Assembly: GCA_018242485.1 (NCBI GenBank)
Contig: JAFEBV010000030.1
Location: 1-35,250, forward strand
Length of the DNA stretch: 35,250 nucleotides
Reading direction: 5' to 3'
From: Pseudomonadota bacterium
Lineage (GTDB): Bacteria > Pseudomonadota > Gammaproteobacteria > Xanthomonadales > Xanthomonadaceae
Shown: positions 11,771 through 20,080 of the stretch, in pieces
How the letters are laid out: each line of letters begins with the position of its first letter
How positions within the stretch are numbered: position 1 is the stretch's first letter
Made by a program: the position numbers and the translations under genes
Notes under the pieces: generated by a model
What the model was told of the DNA's origin: nothing
The model's input: only the letters and a program-made list of their open reading frames with translations
Database searches by the model: none

Positions 11771-12691
11771 TCATCCACGCCGCGGATCGAACGCGAACGC
11801 CTTCGCCATCCGCCGGTAGAGTTCCTTCTGTTCCTCGCTCGCGGCCTTCGGGGTGTGGATCTCGATTTCCACGATTTGATCGCCGGCCGCCGGCTTGCCG
11901 GGCAAGCCGCGTCCCTTCAGGCGCAGGCGCTTGCCGCCGTCGCTGCCGGCCGGGATCTTCAACTCGACCGCGCCGCCCAGCGTGGGCACGCTCACGCTCG
12001 CGCCCAGCGCCGCTTCCCACGGCGCCAGCGGCAGGCTGTAGAGGATGTTCGCGCCTTCGACTTCGAACTGCGCATGCGGCGCGTAGTCGATTTCCAGCAG
12101 CAGGTCGCCGGCGCCGGCGCGGGTCTTGGCACCTTGTCCGGCCAGCCGGATCGCCTGCCCGGGTTTCACGCCGGCGGGAATCTTCACGTCCAGCACGCGC
12201 TCGTCCACCTGGATGCGATGGCTGCCGCCGGCGAACACGGTTTCCAGCGGCACCAGCAGTTTCGCACGCACCTCGCCGCCGGCTGGTTCGGGTGCGGCAC
12301 CCGCAGCTCCTGCACGCGCGCGTCCGCGACCGCCGAACAGGGATTCGAAGAAATCGCTGAAGCCACCGCGGCCGCCGCCTTCATCCGCGAAGTCGAAACG
12401 GAACTCGCGACCGCCCTGCGCCTGCTGCCAGTTGCCGAAATCCGGCGGCGGACGGAACTCCTCGCCCGGCTTGTAGCCGCGCGTGCGCAATTGATCGTAG
12501 GCGGCGCGCTTTTGCGTGTCGCGCAACACCTCGTAGGCCTCGTTGACGGCCTTGAACTTGTCCTCGGCGCCGGCTTCCTTGCTCACGTCCGGGTGGTACT
12601 TGCGCGCCAGCCGGCGATAGGCGGCCTTGATCTCCGCCTCGCCCGCGCCCGTCTCGATGCCGAGGATCTTGTAGTAGTCCTTGAATTCCAT
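11771..12691 (-). CDS. cbpA: CbpA-type DnaJ co-chaperone
   Basis: This J-domain co-chaperone of DnaK is of the CbpA (type II Hsp40, no zinc finger) class. The J domain (1-70) has HPD at 33-35 (KYHPDVS). A Gly/Phe-rich linker with FFESLFGGRG follows, then the two-lobed peptide-binding region (GVKPGQAIRLAGQG; PLAPWEAALGASVSVPT; KRLRLKGRGLPG). At 306 residues it is full length. GGGGGA precedes the ATG. It is downstream of hsp20 on the same strand, 115 bases away, so the two form a small heat-shock cluster. A weak hairpin between them may reduce read-through. Confidence 0.93.
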   Translation of the reverse strand: MEFKDYYKILGIETGAGEAEIKAAYRRLARKYHPDVSKEAGAEDKFKAVNEAYEVLRDTQKRAAYDQLRTRGYKPGEEFRPPPDFGNWQQAQGGREFRFDFADEGGGRGGFSDFFESLFGGRGRARAGAAGAAPEPAGGEVRAKLLVPLETVFAGGSHRIQVDERVLDVKIPAGVKPGQAIRLAGQGAKTRAGAGDLLLEIDYAPHAQFEVEGANILYSLPLAPWEAALGASVSVPTLGGAVELKIPAGSDGGKRLRLKGRGLPGKPAAGDQIVEIEIHTPKAASEEQKELYRRMAKAFAFDPRRG

Positions 12692-12703
12692 CGTTCCCCC
12701 ACA

Positions 12704-12738
12704 ACGAAGACGGCCCGCGAACGCATCCGCAGGCCGTC
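12704..12738 (-). terminator. Possible weak terminator or attenuating hairpin between hsp20 and cbpA
   Basis: GACGGCC (12709-12715) pairs with GGCCGTC (12732-12738), with a further 3-bp GCG/CGC stem inside. Read on the minus strand it is followed by TTCGTTG, a poor T-run. It might partly end the hsp20 transcript or act as a processing site. Confidence 0.4.
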
Positions 12739-12806
12739 ATGGTGCCGCAAGCGCGCGGCGGACGAAATGCCGCCGCGCCCCGCGACGTGGTTACGCCGTC
12801 AGCCGA

Positions 12807-13262
12807 TCAGCCCACCTGGATGCGGCGCGGCGTGGTTTCGGGCTTCTTCGGGATGCTGACCTCCAGCACGCCGTGCTTGCCGGTCGCCGAGATGCCTTCC
12901 GCGTTGGCGCTGTCGGGCAGCGCGAAGCGGCGATGGAAGCTGCCGTGCACGCGCTCGGTGCGCGAATAGCTTTCGGTTTCCTTGCGGCTCTCGCTGGCGC
13001 GTTCGCCCTTGATGGTGAGCAGGCCCTTGTCCATGTGGATCTTGATGTCCTTGGGCTCCACGCCGGGGATGTCGGCGAGGATCACGAAGCGGTCGGCCTC
13101 TTCCTTGATGTCCACGCGCGGCGCCCACTGGCTGGTGACCACGTTGGATTCGCCGTCGGTGCCGGCATCGGTGAACAATTTATCGAAAACCTGACGCATG
13201 TCGTCGCCGAAACCGAACGGGCTCCACGGACGCATGGACTGCGCGTAGCGATGGGTATTCAT
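12807..13262 (-). CDS. Small heat-shock protein (Hsp20/alpha-crystallin family)
   Basis: This ATP-independent holdase binds unfolding proteins under heat stress. It has 151 residues. The alpha-crystallin domain runs from about WAPRVDIKEEADRFVI to GVLEVSIPKK, with the conserved DIPGVEPKDIKIHMDKGLL and GSFHRRFALP segments. The C-terminus carries RRIQVG, an IxV form of the oligomer-docking motif. The start at 13262 (MNTHRYAQ) has AAGGAG seven bases upstream. An ATG two codons earlier touches that site. A sigma-32 promoter lies 50 bases before the start, and cbpA follows. Confidence 0.93.
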   Translation of the reverse strand: MNTHRYAQSMRPWSPFGFGDDMRQVFDKLFTDAGTDGESNVVTSQWAPRVDIKEEADRFVILADIPGVEPKDIKIHMDKGLLTIKGERASESRKETESYSRTERVHGSFHRRFALPDSANAEGISATGKHGVLEVSIPKKPETTPRRIQVG

Positions 13263-13311
13263 CAGCATTCTCCTTGGCTTGGGATGGCGGCAGCGCACTG
13301 CCTTGAACAAC

Positions 13312-13340
13312 AGATGCGGATGTGCGGCGACGGTTTCAAG
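13312..13340 (-). promoter_or_regulatory. Sigma-32 (RpoH) heat-shock promoter of hsp20
   Basis: On the minus strand CTTGAAA (13340-13334) is followed by a 14-base spacer and CCGCATCT (13319-13312). The RpoH consensus is CTTGAAA, 13-14 bases, CCCCATNT, so the only mismatch is one C-to-G in the -10 element. The hsp20 start lies 50 bases downstream. Confidence 0.85.
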
Positions 13341-13496
13341 ATGCGCATTCAGCAGGCGTTGCGTTCGTGCGCGCCGCGATGTTCGCGAACGCCGTAAAGG
13401 TCGGGGCGCAGACGACGAATCGATCCATGCACCTACCGCTCGGCGACCCGTGACGACGGAGCGCGAGCACACATCCAAAGCCGCGCGTCGCCGCCC

Positions 13497-13505
13497 TGCT
13501 AGAAT
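13497..13505 (+). promoter_or_regulatory. Extended -10 promoter of the ccm operon
   Basis: TGC precedes TAGAAT (13500-13505), an extended -10 element. No -35 box is evident at 17 bp. Transcription would begin near 13512, about 20 bases before the TTG start of ccmA at 13532. That favours this start over the TTG at 13517. Confidence 0.45.
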
Positions 13506-13531
13506 CCGCGTCCCGCTTGCGATGCCACGCC

Positions 13532-14224
13532 TTGAACGATCACGCCGCCAGCACAACACTTCTCGCCGTTGCGCGACTGTGCTTCGACCGCAACGACGAG
13601 CGCGTGTTCGGGCCGCTGACATTCATCGTGGATAGCGGCGAGGCGCTGCTGGTCACCGGCGGCAATGGCGCTGGCAAGACGACGCTGTTGCGCGTGCTGG
13701 CCGGATTGTTGCGCGCATCCGAAGGTGAACTGCGTTGGCAGGGCGAACCTTGCGCGGCGTTGCCTGCCGAAAGCATCGCCTTCGTCGGCCATCATCCCGG
13801 TCACAAGGCCGATCTGTCCACGCTGGACAACCTGCGCTACGCGGCGGGCCTGCATGGCTGTCGCGCAAGCGCATCGCCAACGGCGGCGCTGGCGAGTGTG
13901 GGACTGGCTGGCTACGAGGACACCCCCGCTGGACGCCTTTCCGCCGGACAGCGCAAACGCTTGTCGCTGGCACGCCTGCTGCTTGCACCCGCGAGCCTGT
14001 GGTTGCTCGACGAGCCCTATGCCAACCTCGATCGCGACGGCATGGCGCTCGTCGATCACCTGCTTTCCCGGCACCTTCAAGACGGTGGCGCGGCCCTGAT
14101 CACCACCCACGGCGCGTACGCGCCGCCACCACTGCGCTGCCGCACGCTATTGCTGGATGGCGTCGATGGAATGGGTGCAGCCGATGACATCGAAATGCAA
14201 CTGGATACCGGAGTCGGGCGGTGA
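13532..14224 (+). CDS. ccmA: CcmA, ATPase of the heme-handling ABC transporter
   Basis: CcmA is the cytoplasmic ATPase that works with CcmB, CcmC and CcmD to release holo-CcmE during cytochrome c maturation. Walker A is GGNGAGKTT (43-51), the signature is [13 protein letters not shown] (136-148), Walker B is LWLLDE (156-161) and the H-loop is TTH (191-193). The start is uncertain. I chose TTG at 13532 (MNDHAAS, 230 residues) because homologues begin about here; TTG at 13517 adds five residues. No good ribosome-binding site is seen for either. It heads the ccm operon, and a repeat block separates it from ccmB. Confidence 0.93.
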   Translation: MNDHAASTTLLAVARLCFDRNDERVFGPLTFIVDSGEALLVTGGNGAGKTTLLRVLAGLLRASEGELRWQGEPCAALPAESIAFVGHHPGHKADLSTLDNLRYAAGLHGCRASASPTAALASVGLAGYEDTPAGRLSAGQRKRLSLARLLLAPASLWLLDEPYANLDRDGMALVDHLLSRHLQDGGAALITTHGAYAPPPLRCRTLLLDGVDGMGAADDIEMQLDTGVGR

Positions 14225-14265
14225 AGGGTGTGGCCACAAGGGAAGATATAAAAGTTCAGCGCTTG

Positions 14266-14721
14266 TCTCCCTCCCCTGCTTGCAGGGGAGGGTTGGGGTG
14301 GGGTTCGTGCCTCGACCCGGCAACCCCCTCCCAGCCTCCCCCTGCTGGCGCAAGTGGAGGAGTAGAAACGCGGCACTGGTCTCCCTCCCCTGCTTGCAGG
14401 GGAGGGTTGGGGAGGGGTTCGTGCTCCGACCCGGCAACCCCCTCCCAGCCTCCCCCTGCTGGCGCAAGGGGAGGAGCAGAAGCGCAACGCATGTCTCCCT
14501 CCCCTGCATGCAGGGGAGGGTTGGGATGGGGTTCGTGCTCCGACCCGGCAACCCCGTCCCAGCCTCCCCCTGCTGGCGCAAGGGGAGGAGTGAAAGTGCG
14601 GCGCTGGTCTCCCTCCCTTGCTTGCAGGGGAGGGTTGGGGTGGGGTTCGTGCGTCGCTCCAGCGACCCCCTCCCAGCCTCCCCCTGCTGGCGCAAGGGGA
14701 GGAGTAGAAGCATGCAAGACA
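14266..14721. repeat. Four tandem 114-bp palindromic repeats between ccmA and ccmB
   Basis: Units begin at 14266, 14380, 14494 and 14608, with an exact 114-bp period. Each holds a near-perfect hairpin (CCCTCCCCTGC, a TT loop, GCAGGGGAGGG), then a G-rich segment GGTTGGGGTGGGGTT. A short variable spacer, a C-rich partner AACCCCCTCCCAGCC and a second hairpin with arms CCTCCCC and GGGGAGG follow. Single-base differences, including a compensated CTTG to CATG in the first loop of unit 3, show the units are not an assembly duplicate. The period is 38 codons, which leaves several frames open on both strands, but these frames are not genes. Confidence 0.95.
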
Positions 14722-14738
14722 ATGAGTGAATACCGCGC

Positions 14739-15419
14739 ATGAGCGTCCCGATGCTCACCGCCGCTCGTGCGATGCTCGCCCGCGATCTGCGGCTGGCGTG
14801 GATGCGCCGTGGCGACACCCTGCAGCCGCTGCTGTTCGCGGTACTGGTGGTGGCCTTGTTCCCGCTCGCACTGGGCAGCGAGAAGGCGCGGCTGGCGATG
14901 CTGGCGCCGGGCGCGATCTGGGTCGCCGCCGTGCTCGCTTCTTTGCAGGGGCTGGATGCACTGTTCCGCGGCGACGTGCAGGACGGCAGCCTCGAACAGC
15001 AATTGCTCGCGCCGGCACCGCTGTCGCTGCTGCTGGGCTGTCGCATGCTCGCGCACTGGCTCACCGGCAGCCTGCCGCTGATCCTCGTCGCCCCGCTGCT
15101 GGCGCAGTTGCTGTTCCTGCCCGACGCCCTGCTCGCACCGCTGCTGGCCTCGCTGCTGGTCGGCACGCCGTTGCTGGTGCTGCTGGGCGCGAGCGTGGCG
15201 GCGCTGACGGTCGGCCTGCGCCGCTCTGGTATGCTATTGCCCTTGCTTGCGCTGCCGTTGTACGTGCCGGTGCTGGTGTTCGGCGCCGGCAGCGTGATGG
15301 CCGCCGCGCAAGGTCAGGACTGGCTCGGAGCCATCCTGCTGCTGGCTGCCGGCCTCGCGCTGGCGATCGTGCTGGCACCCCTCGCCGCCGCCGCCGCCAT
15401 CCGCATCGCCCTGCCATGA
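14739..15419 (+). CDS. ccmB: CcmB, membrane subunit of the heme-handling ABC transporter
   Basis: CcmB is the integral membrane partner of CcmA. The 226-residue protein has six hydrophobic helices. It starts with the family's LARDLRLAWMRRGDTLQPLLF segment and contains the conserved GLDALFRGDVQDGSLEQ loop (about 72-88). The ATG at 14739 follows the repeat block by 17 bases, so the ribosome-binding region lies right at the repeat edge. It is followed 52 bases later by ccmC. Confidence 0.94.
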   Translation: MSVPMLTAARAMLARDLRLAWMRRGDTLQPLLFAVLVVALFPLALGSEKARLAMLAPGAIWVAAVLASLQGLDALFRGDVQDGSLEQQLLAPAPLSLLLGCRMLAHWLTGSLPLILVAPLLAQLLFLPDALLAPLLASLLVGTPLLVLLGASVAALTVGLRRSGMLLPLLALPLYVPVLVFGAGSVMAAAQGQDWLGAILLLAAGLALAIVLAPLAAAAAIRIALP

Positions 15420-15471
15420 GCCGCAACCTCCATCGTCGTGTCCAGCATGCAACACCGGGTGCGCGCCGCCG

Positions 15472-16221
15472 ATGAGATCGCTCGTGTTGTGGTTCAACCA
15501 GCTCGGATCGCCACCGAACTTCCACCGTTACGCCACGCGCTGGATACCGTGGTGGTTCGGCGCGTCCTTGCTGTTGCTGGCGGTGGGCATCTACGGCGCG
15601 CTGTTCGTGGTGCCGGCTGATTACCAGCAGGGCGACAGCTACCGCATCTTGTTCATCCACGTGCCCTGCGCGTGGATGAGCCTGTTCGTGTACACGACGA
15701 TGGCGATCCAGGCCGGCATCGGCATCGTCTGGCGGATCAAGCAGTGCGAGATCCTGTCGATGGCCTGCGCGCCGATCGGTGCGGCCTTCACCGCGATCAC
15801 CCTGGCGACCGGCTCGATCTGGGGTCGGCCGATGTGGGGCACGTGGTGGGACTGGGATCCGCGCCTGACCTCCGAACTCGTGCTGTTGTTCCTGTACATC
15901 GGCGTGATCGCGCTGGATGCGTCCATCGAAGATCGACGCCGCGGCGCGCGCGCGGCCGGATTCCTCGCCCTGATCGGGCTGGTCAACCTGCCGATCATCC
16001 ATTACTCGGTGCAGTGGTGGAACTCGCTGCATCAGGGCCGCACGATCATGCTGCTCGGTCCGTCGAAGATGGATCCCTCGATGATCGGGCCGCTGCTGGC
16101 CACGGTCGCGGCGATGCAGTGCTGGTTCGTCGGCTCGCTGTTGTCGCGGGCGCGGACGATGCTGGTCGAACGCGAAGCCGGGAAGGCGTGGACGGCGGCA
16201 CTGGCGGAGTCGCCACGATGA
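15472..16221 (+). CDS. ccmC: CcmC, heme-transfer membrane protein
   Basis: CcmC binds heme on the periplasmic side and loads it onto CcmE. The 249-residue protein has six membrane segments and the tryptophan-rich WGTWWDWDPRLTSELVL motif. Two periplasmic histidines flank it, in FIHVPCAWMS and in IIHYSVQWWNSLHQG. All three features are diagnostic. Its TGA overlaps the ATG of ccmD. Confidence 0.96.
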   Translation: MRSLVLWFNQLGSPPNFHRYATRWIPWWFGASLLLLAVGIYGALFVVPADYQQGDSYRILFIHVPCAWMSLFVYTTMAIQAGIGIVWRIKQCEILSMACAPIGAAFTAITLATGSIWGRPMWGTWWDWDPRLTSELVLLFLYIGVIALDASIEDRRRGARAAGFLALIGLVNLPIIHYSVQWWNSLHQGRTIMLLGPSKMDPSMIGPLLATVAAMQCWFVGSLLSRARTMLVEREAGKAWTAALAESPR

Positions 16222-16379
16222 CCTACCTGCCCTACATCGTCGGCGCGTATTCGGTGTTCGGCGTGGTGCTGGCGTGGGACGGCCTGACGCCGTGGCTGCG
16301 TCATCGCCGCACGCTGCGCGCGATCCGCCGCAAGGGCGAACGCGCGGCGGCGAAGAACAAGCGCAGGGACGGCGCATGA
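16218..16379 (+). CDS. ccmD: CcmD, small membrane protein of the Ccm system
   Basis: CcmD stabilises the CcmC-CcmE complex and is needed for release of holo-CcmE. It has 53 residues: a conserved MTYLPYIVGAYSVFGVVLAWD start with a single membrane helix (about 5-24), then a strongly basic tail. It overlaps ccmC by four bases (ATGA) and ccmE in the same way, indicating tight translational coupling. Confidence 0.92.
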   Translation: MTYLPYIVGAYSVFGVVLAWDGLTPWLRHRRTLRAIRRKGERAAAKNKRRDGA

Positions 16380-16834
16380 ATCCGACCCGCAAGCGCCGCT
16401 TGTCCATCCTGCTGATCGTGCTGGCGGCGGTCGCCATCGCCGGCACGCTGGTGATCGTGGCGCTGCGCCACAACGTGCGCTATCTGCTCACCCCCAGCGA
16501 CGTCGCCGCCGGACAGGCGCAGGCCGGACGCACCTTCCGCCTCGGCGGCGTGGTTTGCGAAGGCAGCATCGCGCGCACGCCCGGATCGCTGGACGTGCGC
16601 TTCGTCGTCACCGACCGCATCCACCAGATCCCGGTGCGCTACGCGGGCATCCTCCCCGACCTGTTCCGCGAGGGGCAGAGCATCATCGCCACCGGCCAGA
16701 TGCAGGCCAGCGGATTCAAGGCCGACGAAATCCTCGCCAAGCACGACGAAACCTACATGCCCAAGGAGGTGGAGGAAGCCATCGCCAAGGGCCGCAAGCT
16801 GCCGCATGCCAAGTGCGCGCCACCGCCGCCGTGA
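16376..16834 (+). CDS. ccmE: CcmE, periplasmic heme chaperone
   Basis: CcmE carries heme covalently from CcmC to the CcmF/H ligase. The 152-residue protein has one N-terminal membrane anchor (about 10-30) and an OB-fold domain. The heme-attachment site is LAKHDETYMP, with His123 as the covalent ligand and Tyr127 as the axial one. The tail after it is short and proline-rich. The ATG at 16376 overlaps the ccmD stop. A repeat-bearing spacer of 278 bases separates it from ccmF. Confidence 0.96.
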   Translation: MNPTRKRRLSILLIVLAAVAIAGTLVIVALRHNVRYLLTPSDVAAGQAQAGRTFRLGGVVCEGSIARTPGSLDVRFVVTDRIHQIPVRYAGILPDLFREGQSIIATGQMQASGFKADEILAKHDETYMPKEVEEAIAKGRKLPHAKCAPPPP

Positions 16835-16909
16835 TGAAAGCATGAGCCGCCATACTTCGAAATACATGAATCCATCCACATGGCTCGCCATCGGCAGCGA
16901 TGCGATTTT

Positions 16910-16950
16910 CCTCCCTCTCCCGCTGGGAGAGGGATTGAGGGTGAGGGAAG
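16910..16950. repeat. GC-rich hairpin repeat, first of two between ccmE and ccmF
   Basis: CCCTCTCCC (16913-16921) pairs perfectly with GGGAGAGGG (16925-16933) around a 3-base loop, followed by ATTGAGGGTGAGGGA. This is a common intergenic hairpin element of proteobacteria. It differs from the 114-bp units between ccmA and ccmB but shares the pattern of a pyrimidine-rich arm and a G-rich tail. Confidence 0.8.
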
Positions 16951-17029
16951 TAGTCGTGCCGGGAGCCGCCACGCAGTCATTCAACAGCATGGGCGTGCGC
17001 AGGTTCTGCCCTCATCCGCCCTTCGGGCA

Positions 17030-17081
17030 CCTTCCCCCGGCGGGGGAAGGAGAAAGCCGCTCTCCCATTGGGAAAGCGGCT
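17030..17081. repeat. Hairpin elements just upstream of ccmF
   Basis: CCTTCCCC (17030-17037) pairs with GGGGAAGG (17043-17050). Right after it AGCCGCT (17055-17061) pairs with AGCGGCT (17075-17081), with an inner TCCC/GGGA stem. No T-run follows, so these are not typical terminators. The second hairpin ends 31 bases before the ccmF start and would lie in the untranslated spacer of the operon mRNA. Confidence 0.7.
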
Positions 17082-17112
17082 ACACCTCCAAGGCCATTAC
17101 ATTCAGGCCAGC

Positions 17113-19041
17113 ATGCTTCCTGAAATCGGCCAGTTCGCGCTGATCCTCGCCCTGCTGATGGCGCTGCTGCAGGCGCTGCTGCCGTTGCTGGGTGCGCAGC
17201 GCGGGATCGAGGCGTGGATGCGGCTGGCGCGGCCGGCTGCGTATGCGCAGACACTGTTCGTGATCGCCGCGTTCGGCATCCTCATGCACGCCTTCGTGGT
17301 GCACGATTTTTCCATCGCCTACGTCGCGCGCAATTCCAATACCTTGTTGCCGTTGCCGTACTGCATCGCCGCGGTGTGGGGCGCGCACGAAGGTTCGCTG
17401 TTGCTGTGGATCCTGATCCTCGCGCTGTGGACGAGTGCGGTCGCGCGCTTCTCCAGATCGCTGCCCTTGCCGGTGATCGCGCGGGTGCTCGGGGTGATGG
17501 GCGTGGTGAGTTGCGGCTTCCTGCTGTTCACCCTGTTCACCTCCGATCCGTTCGCGCGCCTGCTGCCGGCGCCGACGGAAGGTGCCGACCTCAATCCGCT
17601 GTTGCAGGATCCCGGGCTGGCGATGCACCCGCCGATGCTCTACAGCGGTTACGTCGGCACCACGGTCGCCTTCGCCTTCGCCATCGCCGCGTTGATCGAT
17701 GGCAAGGTCGATGCGCGCTGGGTGCGCTGGTCGCGGCCGTGGACGAACGTGGCGTGGGCGCTGCTGACCTGCGGCATCGCGCTGGGTTCGTGGTGGGCGT
17801 ACTACGTGCTCGGCTGGGGCGGCTGGTGGTTCTGGGATCCGGTCGAGAATGCGTCGTTCATGCCGTGGCTGGCCGGCACCGCGCTGATCCATTCGCAGGC
17901 GGTGACCGAAAAGCGCGGCAGCTTCCGTGGCTGGACGCTGCTGCTGGCCATCGCCGCGTTCTCGCTGTCGTTGCTGGGCACCTTCATCGTGCGCTCGGGT
18001 GTGATCACCTCGGTGCATTCCTTCGCCGCCGATCCGGCACGCGGCGTGTTCATCCTCGTCTTCCTCGCGCTGGTGATCGGCGGCTCGCTGCTGTTGTACG
18101 CCTGGCGCGCGCCGCGCGATGGCGATGGCGCGCCGTTCGCGGCGGCCTCGCGCGAGACGCTGATCCTCGTCAACAACCTGCTGCTCACCGCCGCCTGCGC
18201 AATGGTGCTGATCGGCACGCTGTTCCCGTTGCTCGCAGACGCCCTCAAGCTGGGCCGCTATTCGGTCGGGCCGCCCTACTTCGGTACCTTGTTCGCGCTG
18301 CTGATGGCGCCGCTGCTGCTGTTGATCCCGTTCGGCCCGCTCACCCGCTGGCAACGCGAACAGGCCTCCACACCGATCAAGCTGCTGGCGCCGTGGTTCG
18401 CGCTGGCGCTGGCCGGTGGCGCGCTGGCGCTGCTGACCTTGCCGCATGGGTGGTGGAAGCCGGCCGTCGCGGTCGCCATCGGCCTGTGGCTGGTCGCCGG
18501 CACGCTGCGTTTCGTGCGTCGCCGTCTGAGCCTGCGCGGGCAGCGTTTCACCGCCGAGATGCTCGGCATGAGCCTGGCTCACATCGGTGTGGCGGTATTC
18601 TTCTTCGCCGTGCTGATGACCGAAAGCCAGTCGGTGCAGATGGACGTGGCGGTCGCGCCCGGACACGTCGTCACTGCTGCCGGTTACGACTTCCGCTTCG
18701 ACGGTGTGCAGCGTCGCGAGGGGCCGAACTACGTCGCCGACCAAGGCCGCGTGACGGTCACCCGCGACGATGCGCCGGTGGCGATCATGCATCCGGAAAA
18801 GCGCCAGTACGTCGCCGGCGGACAGGTGATGACGCAGACCGCGATCGTGCCCGGGCTCACCCGCGACCTCTACGTCGCCCTCGGCGAAAAGCTCGATACC
18901 GGCGGAACCTGGGCGCTGCGCGTGTACGTCAAACCGTGGGTGCGCTGCATCTGGCTGGGCGCGTTGCTGATGGCGCTGGGCGGCCTCACCACCGCGTTCG
19001 ACCGCCGCTTCCGCCGCAAACCCGAGGCCGCGCCGGCATGA
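17113..19041 (+). CDS. ccmF: CcmF, cytochrome c heme lyase core subunit
   Basis: CcmF takes heme from CcmE and, with CcmH, attaches it to apocytochrome c in the periplasm. The 642-residue protein has about 14-15 membrane segments. The tryptophan-rich heme-handling motif is WGGWWFWDPVENASFMPWL. Conserved histidines occur in WGAHEGSLLLW, in MHPPMLYSGYVG and near HSQAVTEKRGSF. The start MLPEIGQFALILAL at 17113 matches the family; an upstream in-frame extension runs into the hairpin repeat and was rejected. Its TGA overlaps the ATG of dsbE. Confidence 0.96.
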   Translation: MLPEIGQFALILALLMALLQALLPLLGAQRGIEAWMRLARPAAYAQTLFVIAAFGILMHAFVVHDFSIAYVARNSNTLLPLPYCIAAVWGAHEGSLLLWILILALWTSAVARFSRSLPLPVIARVLGVMGVVSCGFLLFTLFTSDPFARLLPAPTEGADLNPLLQDPGLAMHPPMLYSGYVGTTVAFAFAIAALIDGKVDARWVRWSRPWTNVAWALLTCGIALGSWWAYYVLGWGGWWFWDPVENASFMPWLAGTALIHSQAVTEKRGSFRGWTLLLAIAAFSLSLLGTFIVRSGVITSVHSFAADPARGVFILVFLALVIGGSLLLYAWRAPRDGDGAPFAAASRETLILVNNLLLTAACAMVLIGTLFPLLADALKLGRYSVGPPYFGTLFALLMAPLLLLIPFGPLTRWQREQASTPIKLLAPWFALALAGGALALLTLPHGWWKPAVAVAIGLWLVAGTLRFVRRRLSLRGQRFTAEMLGMSLAHIGVAVFFFAVLMTESQSVQMDVAVAPGHVVTAAGYDFRFDGVQRREGPNYVADQGRVTVTRDDAPVAIMHPEKRQYVAGGQVMTQTAIVPGLTRDLYVALGEKLDTGGTWALRVYVKPWVRCIWLGALLMALGGLTTAFDRRFRRKPEAAPA

Positions 19042-19595
19042 TCCGTCGCCTGCTGCCGCTGCTGATTTTCCTCGCCCTCGCCGGTTTGCTCGGCGTGGGC
19101 ATCGTGCTCAGCCGCAATCCCGATCGGCAAGCCCTGCCCTCGACCCTGATCGGCAAGCCCGCGCCCGGTTTCGCGCTGCCGCTGCTGGATCCTACCGCCG
19201 CCGCATCGTCGCCTGCGCGCATCGTGCATTCGCGCGAACTGGCAGGAAAGCCCTATGTGCTCAACGTGTGGGGAAGCTGGTGCGTGAACTGCCGCGAGGA
19301 ACATCCGGTGGTGAGCGCGCTGTCGCAACGCGGGGTGAAAGTCGTCGGCTACAACTACCACGACGATCCGGACGACGCGCGCCGCTGGCTGGCGCAGTTC
19401 GGCAATCCCTACAGCCTGATCGTCGCCGACGTGGAAGGTCGCACCGCGCTGGACTGGGGCATCTACGGCGCGCCGGAAACCTATCTCGTCGATGCGCACG
19501 GCATCGTGCGCTGGAAACACGTCGGCGAACTCACCCCGCAACTCGTCGATGGCGAACTGCTGCCGCTGCTGCGCGCCTCCGGAGGTGTGCGATGA
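19038..19595 (+). CDS. dsbE: DsbE/CcmG, periplasmic thiol-disulfide oxidoreductase
   Basis: DsbE (CcmG) reduces the CXXCH cysteines of apocytochrome c, directly or through CcmH, before heme attachment. The 185-residue protein has an N-terminal membrane anchor (about 5-24) and a thioredoxin fold. The active site is WCVNC (Cys82, Cys85), within the family's NVWGSWCVNCREEHP. The acidic GYNYHDDPDDA segment and the cis-proline region YGAPETYLVD are also typical. It overlaps both ccmF and ccmH by four bases. Confidence 0.96.
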   Translation: MIRRLLPLLIFLALAGLLGVGIVLSRNPDRQALPSTLIGKPAPGFALPLLDPTAAASSPARIVHSRELAGKPYVLNVWGSWCVNCREEHPVVSALSQRGVKVVGYNYHDDPDDARRWLAQFGNPYSLIVADVEGRTALDWGIYGAPETYLVDAHGIVRWKHVGELTPQLVDGELLPLLRASGGVR

Positions 19596-20080
19596 AGCGC
19601 TGCGCGCTGCTGCTCGCGGCCTTGCTGGCGCTGTGCGCGCCAATGCTCGCGTTCGCGCAGGCGCAGGGGCCGGACACGCCGCTGGTGTTCCGCAGCACCG
19701 CCGAAGAAGCGCGCTTCCACGCGCTCACTTCCAGCCTGCGCTGCGTGATGTGCCAGAACGAATCGCTGGCCGATTCGCAGGCGATGATCGCGCGCGACCT
19801 GCGCCGGCAGATCCTCGCGCTGATGCGCGATGGCCAGTCCGACGCGCAGATCCGCCAGTTCCTCGTCGCCCGCTACGGCGAGTTCGTGCTGTACAAGCCG
19901 CGCATGGAGCCGGCGACGTGGGTGCTGTGGTTCGGCCCGCCGCTGCTGCTGGCCGGCGGTGCCATCGGCCTGATCGTGATCGTGCGCCGACGTTCGGCGC
20001 GCATCCGCCGGCAACTGGACGACCTCGGCACCACCACACCAGGCACCACCGTGCCCGATGAATCCAGCGAGGACTGGTGA
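19592..20080 (+). CDS. ccmH: CcmH (CycL-type) cytochrome c maturation thiol protein
   Basis: CcmH presents apocytochrome c thiols to the heme lyase. The 162-residue protein has a signal peptide (1-23) and the redox motif LRCVMCQN (Cys51, Cys54). A three-helix bundle follows (ADSQAMIARDLRRQI and YGEFVLYKP), then one membrane segment (about 111-133). It has the short CycL form; the TPR part that is fused to it in E. coli is here the separate next gene. Its TGA shares one base with the ATG of ccmI. Confidence 0.95.
   Translation: MKRCALLLAALLALCAPMLAFAQAQGPDTPLVFRSTAEEARFHALTSSLRCVMCQNESLADSQAMIARDLRRQILALMRDGQSDAQIRQFLVARYGEFVLYKPRMEPATWVLWFGPPLLLAGGAIGLIVIVRRRSARIRRQLDDLGTTTPGTTVPDESSEDW

Noticed and set aside
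14266..14721. CRISPR array
   Set aside because: Units are adjacent long palindromic repeats with near-identical cores. There are no unique spacers and no cas genes.
14147..15166. Long minus- and plus-strand open frames with 38-residue protein repeats across 14.15-15.17 kb
   Set aside because: They exist because the 114-bp DNA repeat is a multiple of three. They run over ccmA and ccmB in other frames and have no known domain.
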